A stretch of DNA of 64,000 nucleotides from positions 1-64,000 of the forward strand of contig NZ_JANQJQ010000021.1 in NCBI RefSeq assembly GCF_028281565.1, in the 5' to 3' direction. The notes under the pieces are model-generated. The model was not told where the DNA came from, searched no databases, and saw only the letters and a program-made list of their open reading frames with translations. This DNA comes from Seonamhaeicola sp. GTDB lineage: Bacteria; Bacteroidota; Bacteroidia; Flavobacteriales; Flavobacteriaceae. How positions within the stretch are numbered: position 1 is the first letter of the stretch; each line of letters starts with the position of its first letter. The position numbers and the translations under genes are program-made. This document shows, piece by piece, positions 28,245 to 36,751 of this stretch.

Positions 28245-28276
28245 GCAAGCTCAAAATAAAAGAGCTTGCTTTTTTA
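28245..28276 (+). terminator. Intrinsic terminator after tRNA-Arg
   Basis: GCAAGCTC (28245-28252) and GAGCTTGC (28262-28269) form a perfect 8-bp stem around a 9-base loop, followed by a T-rich tract. It lies 30 bp after the tRNA. Confidence 0.88.
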
Positions 28277-28336
28277 TTTTGAGTGCAGTCCTTGATTCTT
28301 TTGTTGATTTTCAGCGCGGAGCGCTCAGGGATATTC

Positions 28337-28353
28337 AATCCCTCCGTGGTCAC
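28337..28353 (+). repeat. Second copy of the tRNA-Arg 3' tail
   Basis: AATCCCTCCGTGGTCAC is identical over 17 bp to the 3' end of the tRNA plus one base (28200-28216). The bases before it (GCGCTCAGGGATATTC) still resemble the variable region and T arm of the tRNA. No acceptor 5' half or anticodon arm is present. Such tails are typical attachment-site scars of elements that integrate into tRNA 3' ends. Confidence 0.82.
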
Positions 28354-28362
28354 TTAGAGCAC

Positions 28363-28394
28363 AAAATCCATTCCTGAAAAGGAATGGATTTTTT
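28363..28394 (+). terminator. Intrinsic terminator after the second tRNA tail
   Basis: AAAATCCATTCCT pairs with AGGAATGGATTTT around a GAAA loop, followed by Ts, 10 bp after the second tail. The stem sequence is unrelated to the first terminator. Confidence 0.87.
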
Positions 28395-28508
28395 AGTTTT
28401 AGAAAATGTCAAATCATGAGTTTTGTAAATGAACTAAAACTAAAAAACAATCGCTTAGGCGATTGGATTTTGTATTGTCAGGTGGGATCGCCTGGGATCA
28501 ACGTAGTT

Positions 28509-28525
28509 AATCCTGTCGTGGTCAC
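28509..28525 (+). repeat. Third, diverged copy of the tRNA-Arg 3' tail
   Basis: AATCCTGTCGTGGTCAC matches the tRNA tail at 14 of 17 positions, including the whole acceptor half CGTGGTC and discriminator A. It lies 172 bp after the second copy. Confidence 0.7.
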
Positions 28526-28530
28526 TCGAG

Positions 28531-28570
28531 CGGAGAATTTATTAAAATTAATAGGCTCTCCGTTTTTTAT
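28531..28570 (+). terminator. Intrinsic terminator after the third tRNA tail
   Basis: CGGAGA (28531-28536) pairs with TCTCCG (28557-28562), an AT-rich inner part can extend the stem, and TTTTTTAT follows. It begins 6 bp after the third tail. From here to about 28737 no credible gene is seen. Confidence 0.8.
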
Positions 28571-28737
28571 TTCAGACAAATCCTACGCCGGTAAAAGGAT
28601 AGCAGAGAAAATAGAATTCACTCTTTTGGTTTGTTCTTCAACCCATTTATCTTTTGATATTCATTCATTTATTAGATGCCTTTCTCCTTCTGAAAAGGAA
28701 GAGCAATCCAATTCAACTATACTAAATTAAGGAGTAA

Positions 28738-29369
28738 TTATAAAGAATCCCTATCTACAAAATTAAATGGTGCTTTAATTTGATCCTGAACATTATTTAA
28801 AATTAGTTTTGCGGCAGATTCCCCCATTACTTTAAAATCAGTAGAAATGACCGTGATTCCAAATAATTCTTTCAAGGGTGTATCATTATAGCTGATCAAT
28901 CCAATATCTTCTCCTAAAACAAACTCATCTTCACGAATTTGCTTAATTAAATTAACCAAGTCATTTTCTTCTATCACTATAAACAAATCCCCTTTTTTCG
29001 ATATCATGTCCTCATATACTTCATTCAGGATTTCAAAGTTTAATTTATACTCTACACAAAATTTTCTAAATCCGTGTAAAATTCTTTTTGGGTAGGGGTA
29101 AACCGCCTTTTCCGGATATATTAAGAATATTTTATCATACTTTTTAATCTTATCTACACCTTCCTTCAATGCACTATATATATCATTTTCAAAATCTTGA
29201 TAAACCGCTTTGGTTTTTTCGTTACCCACAAATTTCAAATTATCTAAAATGACAAGTTTTTCATTGGGTATAGCATTGAGGGCATTTTTTTAGTGGTTTC
29301 GTATTTTGGTAAATAGCTTGGAATGATATTTTCTTCAAGAGACTTTCTTATAATCGTAAGCCATGTTTG
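28738..29369 (-). pseudogene. Truncated, frameshifted GntR-type regulator with periplasmic-binding-like domain
   Basis: The intact part (28738-29238) encodes 166 residues typical of the C-terminal effector domain of Bacteroidota GntR-family sugar regulators. Motifs include AVYQDFENDIYSAL, GLISYNDTPLKE and VISTDFKVMGESAA. Translating further upstream shows that homology continues: NALNAIPNEKLVILDN is in the same frame, but after a stop at a run of seven A residues (minus strand, about 29285-29291) the reading shifts to WLTIIRKSLEENIIPSYLPKYETT. One extra A in that run would join both parts. Beyond 29369 no winged-helix DNA-binding domain is found. The gene is thus dead or non-binding. It sits beside fucP, where such a regulator is expected. 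Confidence 0.78.
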
Positions 29370-29637
29370 ATATTAGTTTAACTCATTTGGTCAGGTAAAT
29401 GTAAATTTCTCTTTTCGTAGTCACAGTGCGCACTAGCTTGTCCGCAGAACATTACTTCTAGCTTAAATGGATATAATGAACCATAGCCTATCTTTTTAAT
29501 TGGTGAAGGAAATAGTGTGAATGAATTAATTATCCATGTAATTGGGTAATTTATCTATTAAGCTCTACAAAAAAAGCACAAAATTTGCCTGTTTCCTTGT
29601 GTGCAAAAGGACTAGCATGCGCAAATAATTAAGAACT

Positions 29638-30945
29638 ATGAATAAAAATTTACAAGTCCCCGTTGTTCCAAAAAAGTTATTGACCCCTTTTATATTGGTA
29701 ACTTCCTTATTTGCCTTTTGGGGCTTTGCCAATGCGGTGACCGATCCTATGGTCCAGGCCTTTAAAAAAGTACTGGAATTGTCCAATTCCCAGGCCGCTT
29801 GGGTACAGATGGCCTTTTATGGCGGCTACTTTTGTATGGCGCTTCCGGCAGCTATGTTTATGCGAAGGTATTCTTATAAAATAGGTATATTGATAGGGTT
29901 GGCTTTGTTTGCCACAGGAGCCTTGTTATTTTATCCCGCTGCTAGCTCTGAAAGTTTTATGTTTTTCTGTATCGGTTTATACATATTGACCTTTGGCCTA
30001 GCGTTTTTAGAGACAGCAGCCAATCCGTATGCCCTAGCAATGGGACCAAAGGAAACGGCGACCCAGCGATTGAATTTGGCCCAGGCCTTTAACCCCGTTG
30101 GCCTGATCGCAGGCCTGTTTGTAGCCCAGCAATTTGTTCTGAAAAACTTAAAATCAGACGATGTTGAAGATTTCAGCGCCTTGGACGAGGCGTCAAAGGT
30201 ATTGATAAAAACATCTGATTTATTGGTTATTAGAGATCCTTATGTCGCTCTAGGCTTAGTCTTGATAGGGGTGTTTGTAGTTTTTGCCGTTAGTAAGATG
30301 CCGCAATCCAAAGCCGAAGGGGATATGCCTAGTATAGGGAGGACGTTTGCTGATTTGTTTAAAAAGCCCAAATACGCCTTTGGGGTCTTATCCCAGATAT
30401 TATATGTAGGAGCCCAGATTATGTGTTGGACATATATATACCAATATGCCGAGGGTATGGGAGTGGGTAGTGTTACGGCCGGATATTACCAAATGGTGGC
30501 ATTTATAATTTTTACCATAGGAAGGGCCGTTGGTACGGCCATGTTGAGAACAATGAGCGGAGGAAGGTTGTTGATGCTGTTCGCCATTGGAGCTATGGCC
30601 TGTGTGTTGGCAACTATCTTTATTAAGGGAACGTTCGGTCTTTATGCTTTAGTAGGCGTATCGTTTTTTATGTCCTTAATGTTCCCAACGATTTATGGTA
30701 TCGCTTTAGGGGACCTGACCGAAGACGAATCAAAGGTTGGTTCAGCAGGATTGATCATGGCCATTGTGGGTGGCGCGTTAATGCCAAAGCTCCAGGGCGT
30801 GATTATCGATATAGGAGGCAATGGTGTGGCCGATACTAAAGTTATGGGGGTCTCTGAAGTAAATTTTTCCTTTGTACTTCCCTTATTATGCTTTGCATTT
30901 ATAATGTGGTATGGCCGTGCTGTAGCTACGAAGAAAATAAGATAA
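29638..30945 (+). CDS. FucP-like sugar:proton symporter (MFS, FHS family)
   Basis: A 435-residue inner-membrane transporter with about 12 helices. The N-terminal FAFWGFANAVTDPMVQAFKK and ETAANPYALAMGP near residue 124 are typical of the fucose-galactose-glucose:H+ symporter family. E. coli FucP carries L-fucose, but Bacteroidota homologues also import glucose, galactose, mannose or other hexoses, so no exact sugar is assigned. It starts at ATG 29638 after a 268-bp gap with the regulator remnant. The GH3 gene follows 35 bp later, so the two are likely cotranscribed. Confidence 0.9.
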   Translation: MNKNLQVPVVPKKLLTPFILVTSLFAFWGFANAVTDPMVQAFKKVLELSNSQAAWVQMAFYGGYFCMALPAAMFMRRYSYKIGILIGLALFATGALLFYPAASSESFMFFCIGLYILTFGLAFLETAANPYALAMGPKETATQRLNLAQAFNPVGLIAGLFVAQQFVLKNLKSDDVEDFSALDEASKVLIKTSDLLVIRDPYVALGLVLIGVFVVFAVSKMPQSKAEGDMPSIGRTFADLFKKPKYAFGVLSQILYVGAQIMCWTYIYQYAEGMGVGSVTAGYYQMVAFIIFTIGRAVGTAMLRTMSGGRLLMLFAIGAMACVLATIFIKGTFGLYALVGVSFFMSLMFPTIYGIALGDLTEDESKVGSAGLIMAIVGGALMPKLQGVIIDIGGNGVADTKVMGVSEVNFSFVLPLLCFAFIMWYGRAVATKKIR

Positions 30946-30980
30946 TTAAATATGACAAGAACATAACTACGAATTTTGAA

Positions 30981-33560
30981 ATGAAGCAATTAATAAAAAA
31001 TACTTTTACAGTTGTTTTTACACTATTTTATAGCATTACCCTATTTGGTCAAGAACTGGAATTCCCATTTAAAAATCCCGAATTACCAATCAATGAAAGG
31101 GTTGAAGATTTAATTAACAGATTAACTTTACAAGAAAAGGCAGATTTACTATGGGAATTAGCTCCTGCCATAGAACGTTTAGGTATACCTAAATACTATC
31201 ACGGCAATGAAGCATTACATGGTGTTGTACGGCCTGGTAAATTTACAGTGTTTCCTCAGGCTATTGCATTTGGTGCTACATTTAACCCAGATTTAATGAA
31301 AGAGGTGTCAACGGCTATTTCAACCGAAGCAAGAGGGCGTTGGAACGAATTAAATTATGGAAAAGAACAAAAAAGAAACCATTCAGATTTATTGACCTTT
31401 TGGTCGCCAACAATAAATATGGCAAGAGACCCTAGATGGGGAAGAACCGCAGAAACCTATGGCGAAGACCCTTATCTAACTTCAAAAATAGGAGTGCAGT
31501 TTGTCAAAGGTTTGCAGGGTAACCATCCAAAGTATTTAAAAGTGGTATCAACACCCAAGCATTATGTGGCCAATAACGTTGAAACCAACCGGTTTTCTGC
31601 AAATTCGGCCATCTCAGAAAGAACCTTAAGGGAATATTATCTACCTGCATTTAAAGCGGCGATAACTGAAGGTAAAGCAGAATCTATCATGGCAGCATAC
31701 AATGCTGTGAATTGGGTGCCGAGCAATGCGAACAGGTGGTTGTTAATAGATTTATTACGAAGAGAGTGGAAATTTAAAGGGTACGTTGTTTCAGATTGCG
31801 GAAACCCTCATTTATTAAAAAACGCTCATAAATTCACAAAAAACTTTGAAGATGCAGCTGCAGCATCTTTAAGAGGGGGGATGGATCTAGAATGTAATGG
31901 AGGCGGTTATATAATGCGTGATTATTTAGTTAAGGCAGCGAAGCAGGGGAAAATTACAATCGAAGAGATTGATTATGCCTTAACAAACGTACTAAGGGCC
32001 AGAATGAAGTTGGGGATTTTTGACCCCATAGGATTGAATCCATACAATAAAATAAGACCAGAGGTAGTTGGTTGTAAAGAGCATCAGGAGTTAGCTTTAA
32101 AAACTGCGCTAGAGTCCATTGTCTTATTAGAGAATAAAGATGATATACTTCCAATAAACCCTAAAAAAATAAAGTCAATCGCAATAATAGGTCATAATGC
32201 GAATCAAACCATTTTTGGAGACTACAGTGGGGTGCCTTTAAACGAAGCTGTATCGCCTTATGAAGGAATTAAAGGATTGGTAGGGAAAAATGCTAAAATC
32301 AATTATGTGGATACCAAGCTGAATTTTGCAGATTTAAATATGGTAAGAGCCCGTTTTTTACAAACACCCCATGGAAAAAATGGTTTAAAAGCTACTTACT
32401 TTTCCAATATGGATTTAGAAGGTGAGGGTAAAACAAGAACAGATGCCAAGATTGATATTCATTTTCAGGACAACCCTCCGGATCCATATTTGGCAGAAAA
32501 AGAAAAATCTATAAGATGGGAAGGTAATATGCTACCTCCGGTAACGGGAACCTATGATTTAGCTATTAAAGCTTCCGGTAAAGTAAAACTATGGATTAAT
32601 AATAAACTGATTATTGATGGTTGGGGAAAGAAGTATGATAACAGAATAGCATTCCATTTTGATAAAAATAAAAAATACAGCATAAAAATGGAATGGGCTG
32701 ACAAAGGTTCGGGGCATAGAGCACGTTTGTTTTGGAAAACACCCGATAATTATGTGAATTCTTATGATGCCGAAATTGAAGCTGCTAAAAAAAGCGATAT
32801 AGTAATAGCGGTTATTGGGACTGGTATGTACAATGAGAAAGAAGGACATGATAAAAAGCACCTTAATTTACCAGGGGATCAAATAGAGATGCTTAAAGCC
32901 GTATATAAAGTAAACCCAAACATAGTAGTGGTATTAATTACAGGAAGTCAACACACCATTCCATGGGTTAAGGAGCATATTCCGGGGATTGTAAATGCCT
33001 GGTATCCTGGGGAACAAGGAGGCACAGCTATTGCAGACATCCTATTTGGAGACTATAATCCGGCCGGTCGTTTACCAATTACATATTACGAAACTGTAGA
33101 AACCTTACCAGCGATGGAAAGGTATGAAGTTAGTGAGGGTAGAACCTATTTATATTATCATGGAAAGCCACTTTGGGAGTTTGGTTACGGATTAAGTTAT
33201 TCAACTTTTGAGTATTCAGATTTAAAAATTAGTTCTAAAACTCTAAAAGCCGATGCGAAACTTCAAATAAATGTATCTATTAAAAATACCAGTAAAATAG
33301 ATGGTGATGAGGTGGTTCAACTATATGTTGCTTACCCTGGGAGCAAAAAAAACAGACCGTTACAACAGTTGAGAGGTTTTAAAAGAGTCGCTATAAAGAA
33401 AGGCAAAACAGAAAATGTTAGTTTTAGTCTGACCAAAGATGATTTGAAATACTGGTCAACGGCAAAACAAGATTGGGATGTAGAGACAGGGAAGGTAGAT
33501 ATCATGATAGGAGCGTCATCAAAAGACATAAAACTTGCTACACAAATCGATGTAGAATAG
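30981..33560 (+). CDS. GH3 family glycoside hydrolase with PA14 insert
   Basis: An 859-residue exported enzyme with a signal peptide (residues 1-23). The GH3 N-terminal barrel includes GNEALHGVV, ARDPRWGRTAETYGEDP and the nucleophile motif VSDCG with Asp272. The second GH3 domain is split by a PA14 domain at about residues 470-590 (GLKATYFSN..., LWINNKLIIDGWG). A fibronectin III-like domain closes the protein (VSIKNTSKIDGDEVVQLYV). PA14 inserts shape the active site in beta-glucosidases and beta-xylosidases. Either activity is possible here. An upstream in-frame ATG at 30888 lies inside fucP and is rejected. Confidence 0.9.
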   Translation: MKQLIKNTFTVVFTLFYSITLFGQELEFPFKNPELPINERVEDLINRLTLQEKADLLWELAPAIERLGIPKYYHGNEALHGVVRPGKFTVFPQAIAFGATFNPDLMKEVSTAISTEARGRWNELNYGKEQKRNHSDLLTFWSPTINMARDPRWGRTAETYGEDPYLTSKIGVQFVKGLQGNHPKYLKVVSTPKHYVANNVETNRFSANSAISERTLREYYLPAFKAAITEGKAESIMAAYNAVNWVPSNANRWLLIDLLRREWKFKGYVVSDCGNPHLLKNAHKFTKNFEDAAAASLRGGMDLECNGGGYIMRDYLVKAAKQGKITIEEIDYALTNVLRARMKLGIFDPIGLNPYNKIRPEVVGCKEHQELALKTALESIVLLENKDDILPINPKKIKSIAIIGHNANQTIFGDYSGVPLNEAVSPYEGIKGLVGKNAKINYVDTKLNFADLNMVRARFLQTPHGKNGLKATYFSNMDLEGEGKTRTDAKIDIHFQDNPPDPYLAEKEKSIRWEGNMLPPVTGTYDLAIKASGKVKLWINNKLIIDGWGKKYDNRIAFHFDKNKKYSIKMEWADKGSGHRARLFWKTPDNYVNSYDAEIEAAKKSDIVIAVIGTGMYNEKEGHDKKHLNLPGDQIEMLKAVYKVNPNIVVVLITGSQHTIPWVKEHIPGIVNAWYPGEQGGTAIADILFGDYNPAGRLPITYYETVETLPAMERYEVSEGRTYLYYHGKPLWEFGYGLSYSTFEYSDLKISSKTLKADAKLQINVSIKNTSKIDGDEVVQLYVAYPGSKKNRPLQQLRGFKRVAIKKGKTENVSFSLTKDDLKYWSTAKQDWDVETGKVDIMIGASSKDIKLATQIDVE

Positions 33561-33627
33561 CTTAAACATTAATAAGGCGCTTTTCTAAAAGAAAATTATC
33601 ATCTATGAACGTGTTTGGCCCGGCAAT

Positions 33628-35214
33628 TTATGATAAGAGGATGTAAATCAAAATGGTTAATAGAACTAAAACGGCCCCATACGGTTTAACTTTAGACCAC
33701 GAAGCTTCTTCTTCCGTATGCTTTTTTTCTTCATAATAAGTTGCTGCCTCGGTGGTAGGGACAAACTTTGAAACTAAAAACATGATGAAAAAATTTAAAA
33801 CGAACTCTATGCCCCACAAGTGAACAAAATGAATATTTAGATTTAAAATGAATGTCGTGAGTATGTAAAAAGCAAAACCAAAGAAAAGCCCTGCTTTAGC
33901 CCCGACGGTATTTATTTGTTTAAAAAATATACCGGCGATGATTATAGATGATATTGGAATAAAAAATATACCATTTAATTCTTGCAGGAGTTGGTACAAC
34001 CCATCTGGTGCATACGCCACAAAAGGGGCGACTGCTATGGCAATAATGGCAAGTATAACCGAGGTTAGTTTTCCATACTTTACTAAAGTGGCATCGGAGG
34101 CATTTTTATTGATTATTTTTTTGTAGATGTCTAAACAAAAAATGGTGCTTGCAGAGTTTAATACACTATTAAATGTACTAAGCACAGCGCCTAAAATGAC
34201 CGCTGCAAAAAAGCCAAACAAATAGGTAGGCAATACCTTTTTTACCAGCATGGGGTAAATAAGGTCGGGAGTATTATAAAACTCATCTTGGAAGTAATAA
34301 TAGGCTATAAGGCCGGGTAAGACTATTATGGCAGGGACAAACAATTTTAAAACCCCGGTATAGATCAGACCTTTTTGAGCTTCGACCAGGTTTTTTGCTC
34401 CAAAAGCCCGTTGAATTATAGCTTGATTCATACCCCAGAAATATAACTGGTTGATCATTAGCCCTGTAAATATCACAGAAAAGGGGAGTACGGAGTTGGG
34501 TTTTCCAATAATGTCGAATTTGTCAGGGGCAAAATCGTAGACCGTTTTTAAGCCTTCCAGTACTTCACCATTACCAATTTGATGTAATGCTATAACAGGT
34601 ATTATCAAGCCTCCCAATAACAAGCCAATACCGTTAAGGGAGTCTGAATAAGCCACCGCTTTTAGACCACCAAAAATGGCATATAAAGAACCGATAACGC
34701 CTATGACCAATATGGTAAAAATTGAAGATTCCTCTTTTGAAATATTGAACATACTTGAAAAATCAAAAACACTTTCAATGTTTATGGCACCAGAGTATAA
34801 GACTATTGGAAGTAGTGTAATAACAAAAGATGACATTAATAAAAATGCAACAACGGACCGAATAGTGCCGTCAAATCTTATCTCCAAAAACTCAGGGATG
34901 GTGGTTAATCCCATTTTTATAAATTTTGGGATAAAATAGATGGCCGCAATAACCAAAGCTATGGCCGAAGTAACCTCCCATGCGATAATGATGATGCCAT
35001 TCTTATAAGAGCTACCATTCATACCAATTAAGTGTTCGGTAGATATATTAGTAAGAATCATAGAGCCCGCAATAATAGGCCCCGTTAAGCTTTTACCTGC
35101 TAAAAAATAACCCGTTGAAGTGTTAAACTTGTCTTTTCTGAGCTTGTAACTTGTATATAGTATTACAAACAAGGTAAAGCCAAAAAAGCCTAAATATGTA
35201 TAAATCATCTCCAA
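33628..35214 (-). CDS. Sodium:solute symporter (SSS family), possible inositol or hexuronate carrier
   Basis: A 528-residue membrane protein with about 13-14 helices and the SSS-family segments STGYFLAGKSLTGP near residue 32, TNISTEHLIGMNGSSY near 53 and GGLKAVAYSDSLNG near 183. Relatives of the SglT branch carry sugars or myo-inositol with Na+. It lies 26 bp downstream of the MIOX gene on the same strand, so inositol or the product glucuronate are the most natural cargo guesses, but this is inference from context. Confidence 0.88.
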   Translation of the reverse strand: MEMIYTYLGFFGFTLFVILYTSYKLRKDKFNTSTGYFLAGKSLTGPIIAGSMILTNISTEHLIGMNGSSYKNGIIIIAWEVTSAIALVIAAIYFIPKFIKMGLTTIPEFLEIRFDGTIRSVVAFLLMSSFVITLLPIVLYSGAINIESVFDFSSMFNISKEESSIFTILVIGVIGSLYAIFGGLKAVAYSDSLNGIGLLLGGLIIPVIALHQIGNGEVLEGLKTVYDFAPDKFDIIGKPNSVLPFSVIFTGLMINQLYFWGMNQAIIQRAFGAKNLVEAQKGLIYTGVLKLFVPAIIVLPGLIAYYYFQDEFYNTPDLIYPMLVKKVLPTYLFGFFAAVILGAVLSTFNSVLNSASTIFCLDIYKKIINKNASDATLVKYGKLTSVILAIIAIAVAPFVAYAPDGLYQLLQELNGIFFIPISSIIIAGIFFKQINTVGAKAGLFFGFAFYILTTFILNLNIHFVHLWGIEFVLNFFIMFLVSKFVPTTEAATYYEEKKHTEEEASWSKVKPYGAVLVLLTILIYILLS

Positions 35215-35240
35215 AGGGTATTTAATTATTCCTATTCATC

Positions 35241-36110
35241 TTAAAACTTCAAGACGTCCGGTAAATATTTTTTTACTAATTCTTCGTAATAAGGCCTTAG
35301 GGTTTCTACATCTGGTTTTACAGGTGCTTTGGTGTATAAATCATATGGATTAAACTTTTTTACCCATTTGAACATTTCTACATCTTTAGCATTCATTAAA
35401 TGGGCATATTCATTTTCTCTATGTTGGGCATAAAAGGAATGATACCTTATTATGTATAATGCCGGTTCAGGCAGGTAATCCTTTAATATTTGATACAGGT
35501 ATTCATCATGCCCCCAACTCATTTTCACATGGTCTAATCCACAATTTGGGGAATAAATACCATATTTAGTATTGTATCGTTCATCGGTATAATCCGGATT
35601 TTGTGAAAAGTATTCGTAATGCACAATTTTATTTGAAAATTTACACCCTACGGGAAAAGTGTCCCCTACAACCGCCCATTGAGGCTCATCAAAAAGACAA
35701 AGTACTTTACCAACATCGTGTAGAAATCCTGTTAATACAAACCAATCCGGATGTCCATCAGCTCTAATGGCTTCAGATGTTTGTAGCAAATGTTGCAGTT
35801 GATCCAAATCAATGTCCGGATCGCTATCGTCTACCAGCGTATTTAAAAAGTCTATAGCTTCCCAAAGAGACATTTCTTTTCTATTAAATTGTAAAAGATC
35901 TTGTTCTTTTTCGCATACAAAATCATAAGTCTGATAGCTGTGGTTCAATCTATAAAATTCTCTCACTGTTTCGGCTCTATCCGAGTCTTTATAGTTCCTG
36001 AATTCTTCTTTTGACTTTTTAGGAACCTTTGGGTCCGGATATCGCTTTAAAACATCCTCCTCCCAATGTTCTATACTTTTCAAGGGTTCTTTTTTTGGTG
36101 CGTTTTTCAT
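35241..36110 (-). CDS. Inositol oxygenase (MIOX)
   Basis: A 289-residue protein clearly related to eukaryotic myo-inositol oxygenase, the mixed-valent di-iron enzyme that converts myo-inositol and O2 to D-glucuronate. The iron-ligand set known from mammalian MIOX can be traced: His120 (GHPDW), His131-Asp132 (FLHDVGKV), His201 (SWGHDEY), His224 (RYHSFY) and Asp257 (FNPYDLYTK). The stretch EPQWAVVGDTFPVGC is almost unchanged from the animal proteins. The spacing between His120 and the following Trp is two residues shorter than in the human sequence as I recall it. The SSS symporter gene follows, and an SDR remnant lies upstream. Confidence 0.95.
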   Translation of the reverse strand: MKNAPKKEPLKSIEHWEEDVLKRYPDPKVPKKSKEEFRNYKDSDRAETVREFYRLNHSYQTYDFVCEKEQDLLQFNRKEMSLWEAIDFLNTLVDDSDPDIDLDQLQHLLQTSEAIRADGHPDWFVLTGFLHDVGKVLCLFDEPQWAVVGDTFPVGCKFSNKIVHYEYFSQNPDYTDERYNTKYGIYSPNCGLDHVKMSWGHDEYLYQILKDYLPEPALYIIRYHSFYAQHRENEYAHLMNAKDVEMFKWVKKFNPYDLYTKAPVKPDVETLRPYYEELVKKYLPDVLKF

Positions 36111-36134
36111 TTTTATCAGTTTTAAAAAGTTAGC

Positions 36135-36428
36135 CTAGAGATACAAAGACCTTTTTATGCCTGGCTCCAGGCTCCGTAATTCGGCCAGGCCACGTAAGCG
36201 CTCCATCCCGGCTTGGTCTTTAACTTCTACTAAAGAGGTTCGGCCCAATAAATTAGAAACGAAGCCTGTTGATTTTCTCACTTTATTGTTTATTTCCGAT
36301 ATTTTGTTGCCTATAGCATCCTTATCTCGGTCTAAAGTAACTATTTGAACTCCTACATTTGCTAAACTTTTACCAATGCTTCCATCAAGCATGTTTGCTA
36401 CTTTGTTTTTTATATTAAATAGATTCAT
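36135..36428 (-). pseudogene. Probable SDR oxidoreductase remnant
   Basis: A 97-codon frame that resembles the first third of a short-chain dehydrogenase. The start MNLFNIKNKVA, the segment DGSIGKSLANVGVQIVTLDRD and AIGNKISEIN match the first beta strand, helix and second strand of SDRs such as fructuronate or gluconate reductases. The TGxxxGIG cofactor loop is missing in-frame, and after about residue 70 the reading becomes unlike an SDR (LRGLAELRSLEPGIKR) and stops. No catalytic YxxxK is present. It therefore looks like a truncated, nonfunctional fragment directly upstream of MIOX. The alternative is a genuine small protein of unknown role. Confidence 0.55.
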
Positions 36429-36751
36429 AAATTAATATGTTTTTAATCTTAAATAATTATGGAAATGGTAAGTGGCTCAAAATTATAATTAATGGCCTTT
36501 TGTATGATGGAATAATAAATCAAAAACATGTACAAATCTAACACTAAAAGCATTGAGGGCGACTCATATTGTTGTTAAAAAACAGGATTGAATTTCCCCA
36601 AAGTATTACTTTTTTTGAATAAATTTTGTAATTGAAATCCTGGTTTTTGGTAATTAAAAAAGATGCTTCTCCATGTTTTTGAATAAAATGTCCATTCTAA
36701 ACTAGATGACCTATTCTAATTTTATCAGCGATTAACTAAAGAATATAAAAA
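36429..36751. other. Divergent intergenic region before susC
   Basis: This 323-bp AT-rich gap separates the leftward MIOX-side genes from the rightward susC operon, so it should hold promoters for both. I see no tRNA, no credible ORF and no exact TAnnTTTG box at a convincing distance. It is the likeliest place for the DNA-binding site of the HTCS regulator at the far end, but I could not pick out a repeat-type operator. Confidence 0.5.

Noticed and set aside
28416-28730. A 104-codon plus-strand frame downstream of the tRNA
   Set aside because: It runs through the third tRNA tail and its terminator, has no recognisable motif and looks like chance readthrough of scar DNA.
29638-30945. Naming the transporter an L-fucose permease and the locus a fucan PUL
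   Set aside because: No fucosidase or sulfatase is seen in the window, and FucP-like proteins carry several hexoses in Bacteroidota.
30888-30980. Longer start for the GH3 protein
   Set aside because: The extension lies inside fucP and would place 31 residues before a clear signal peptide.
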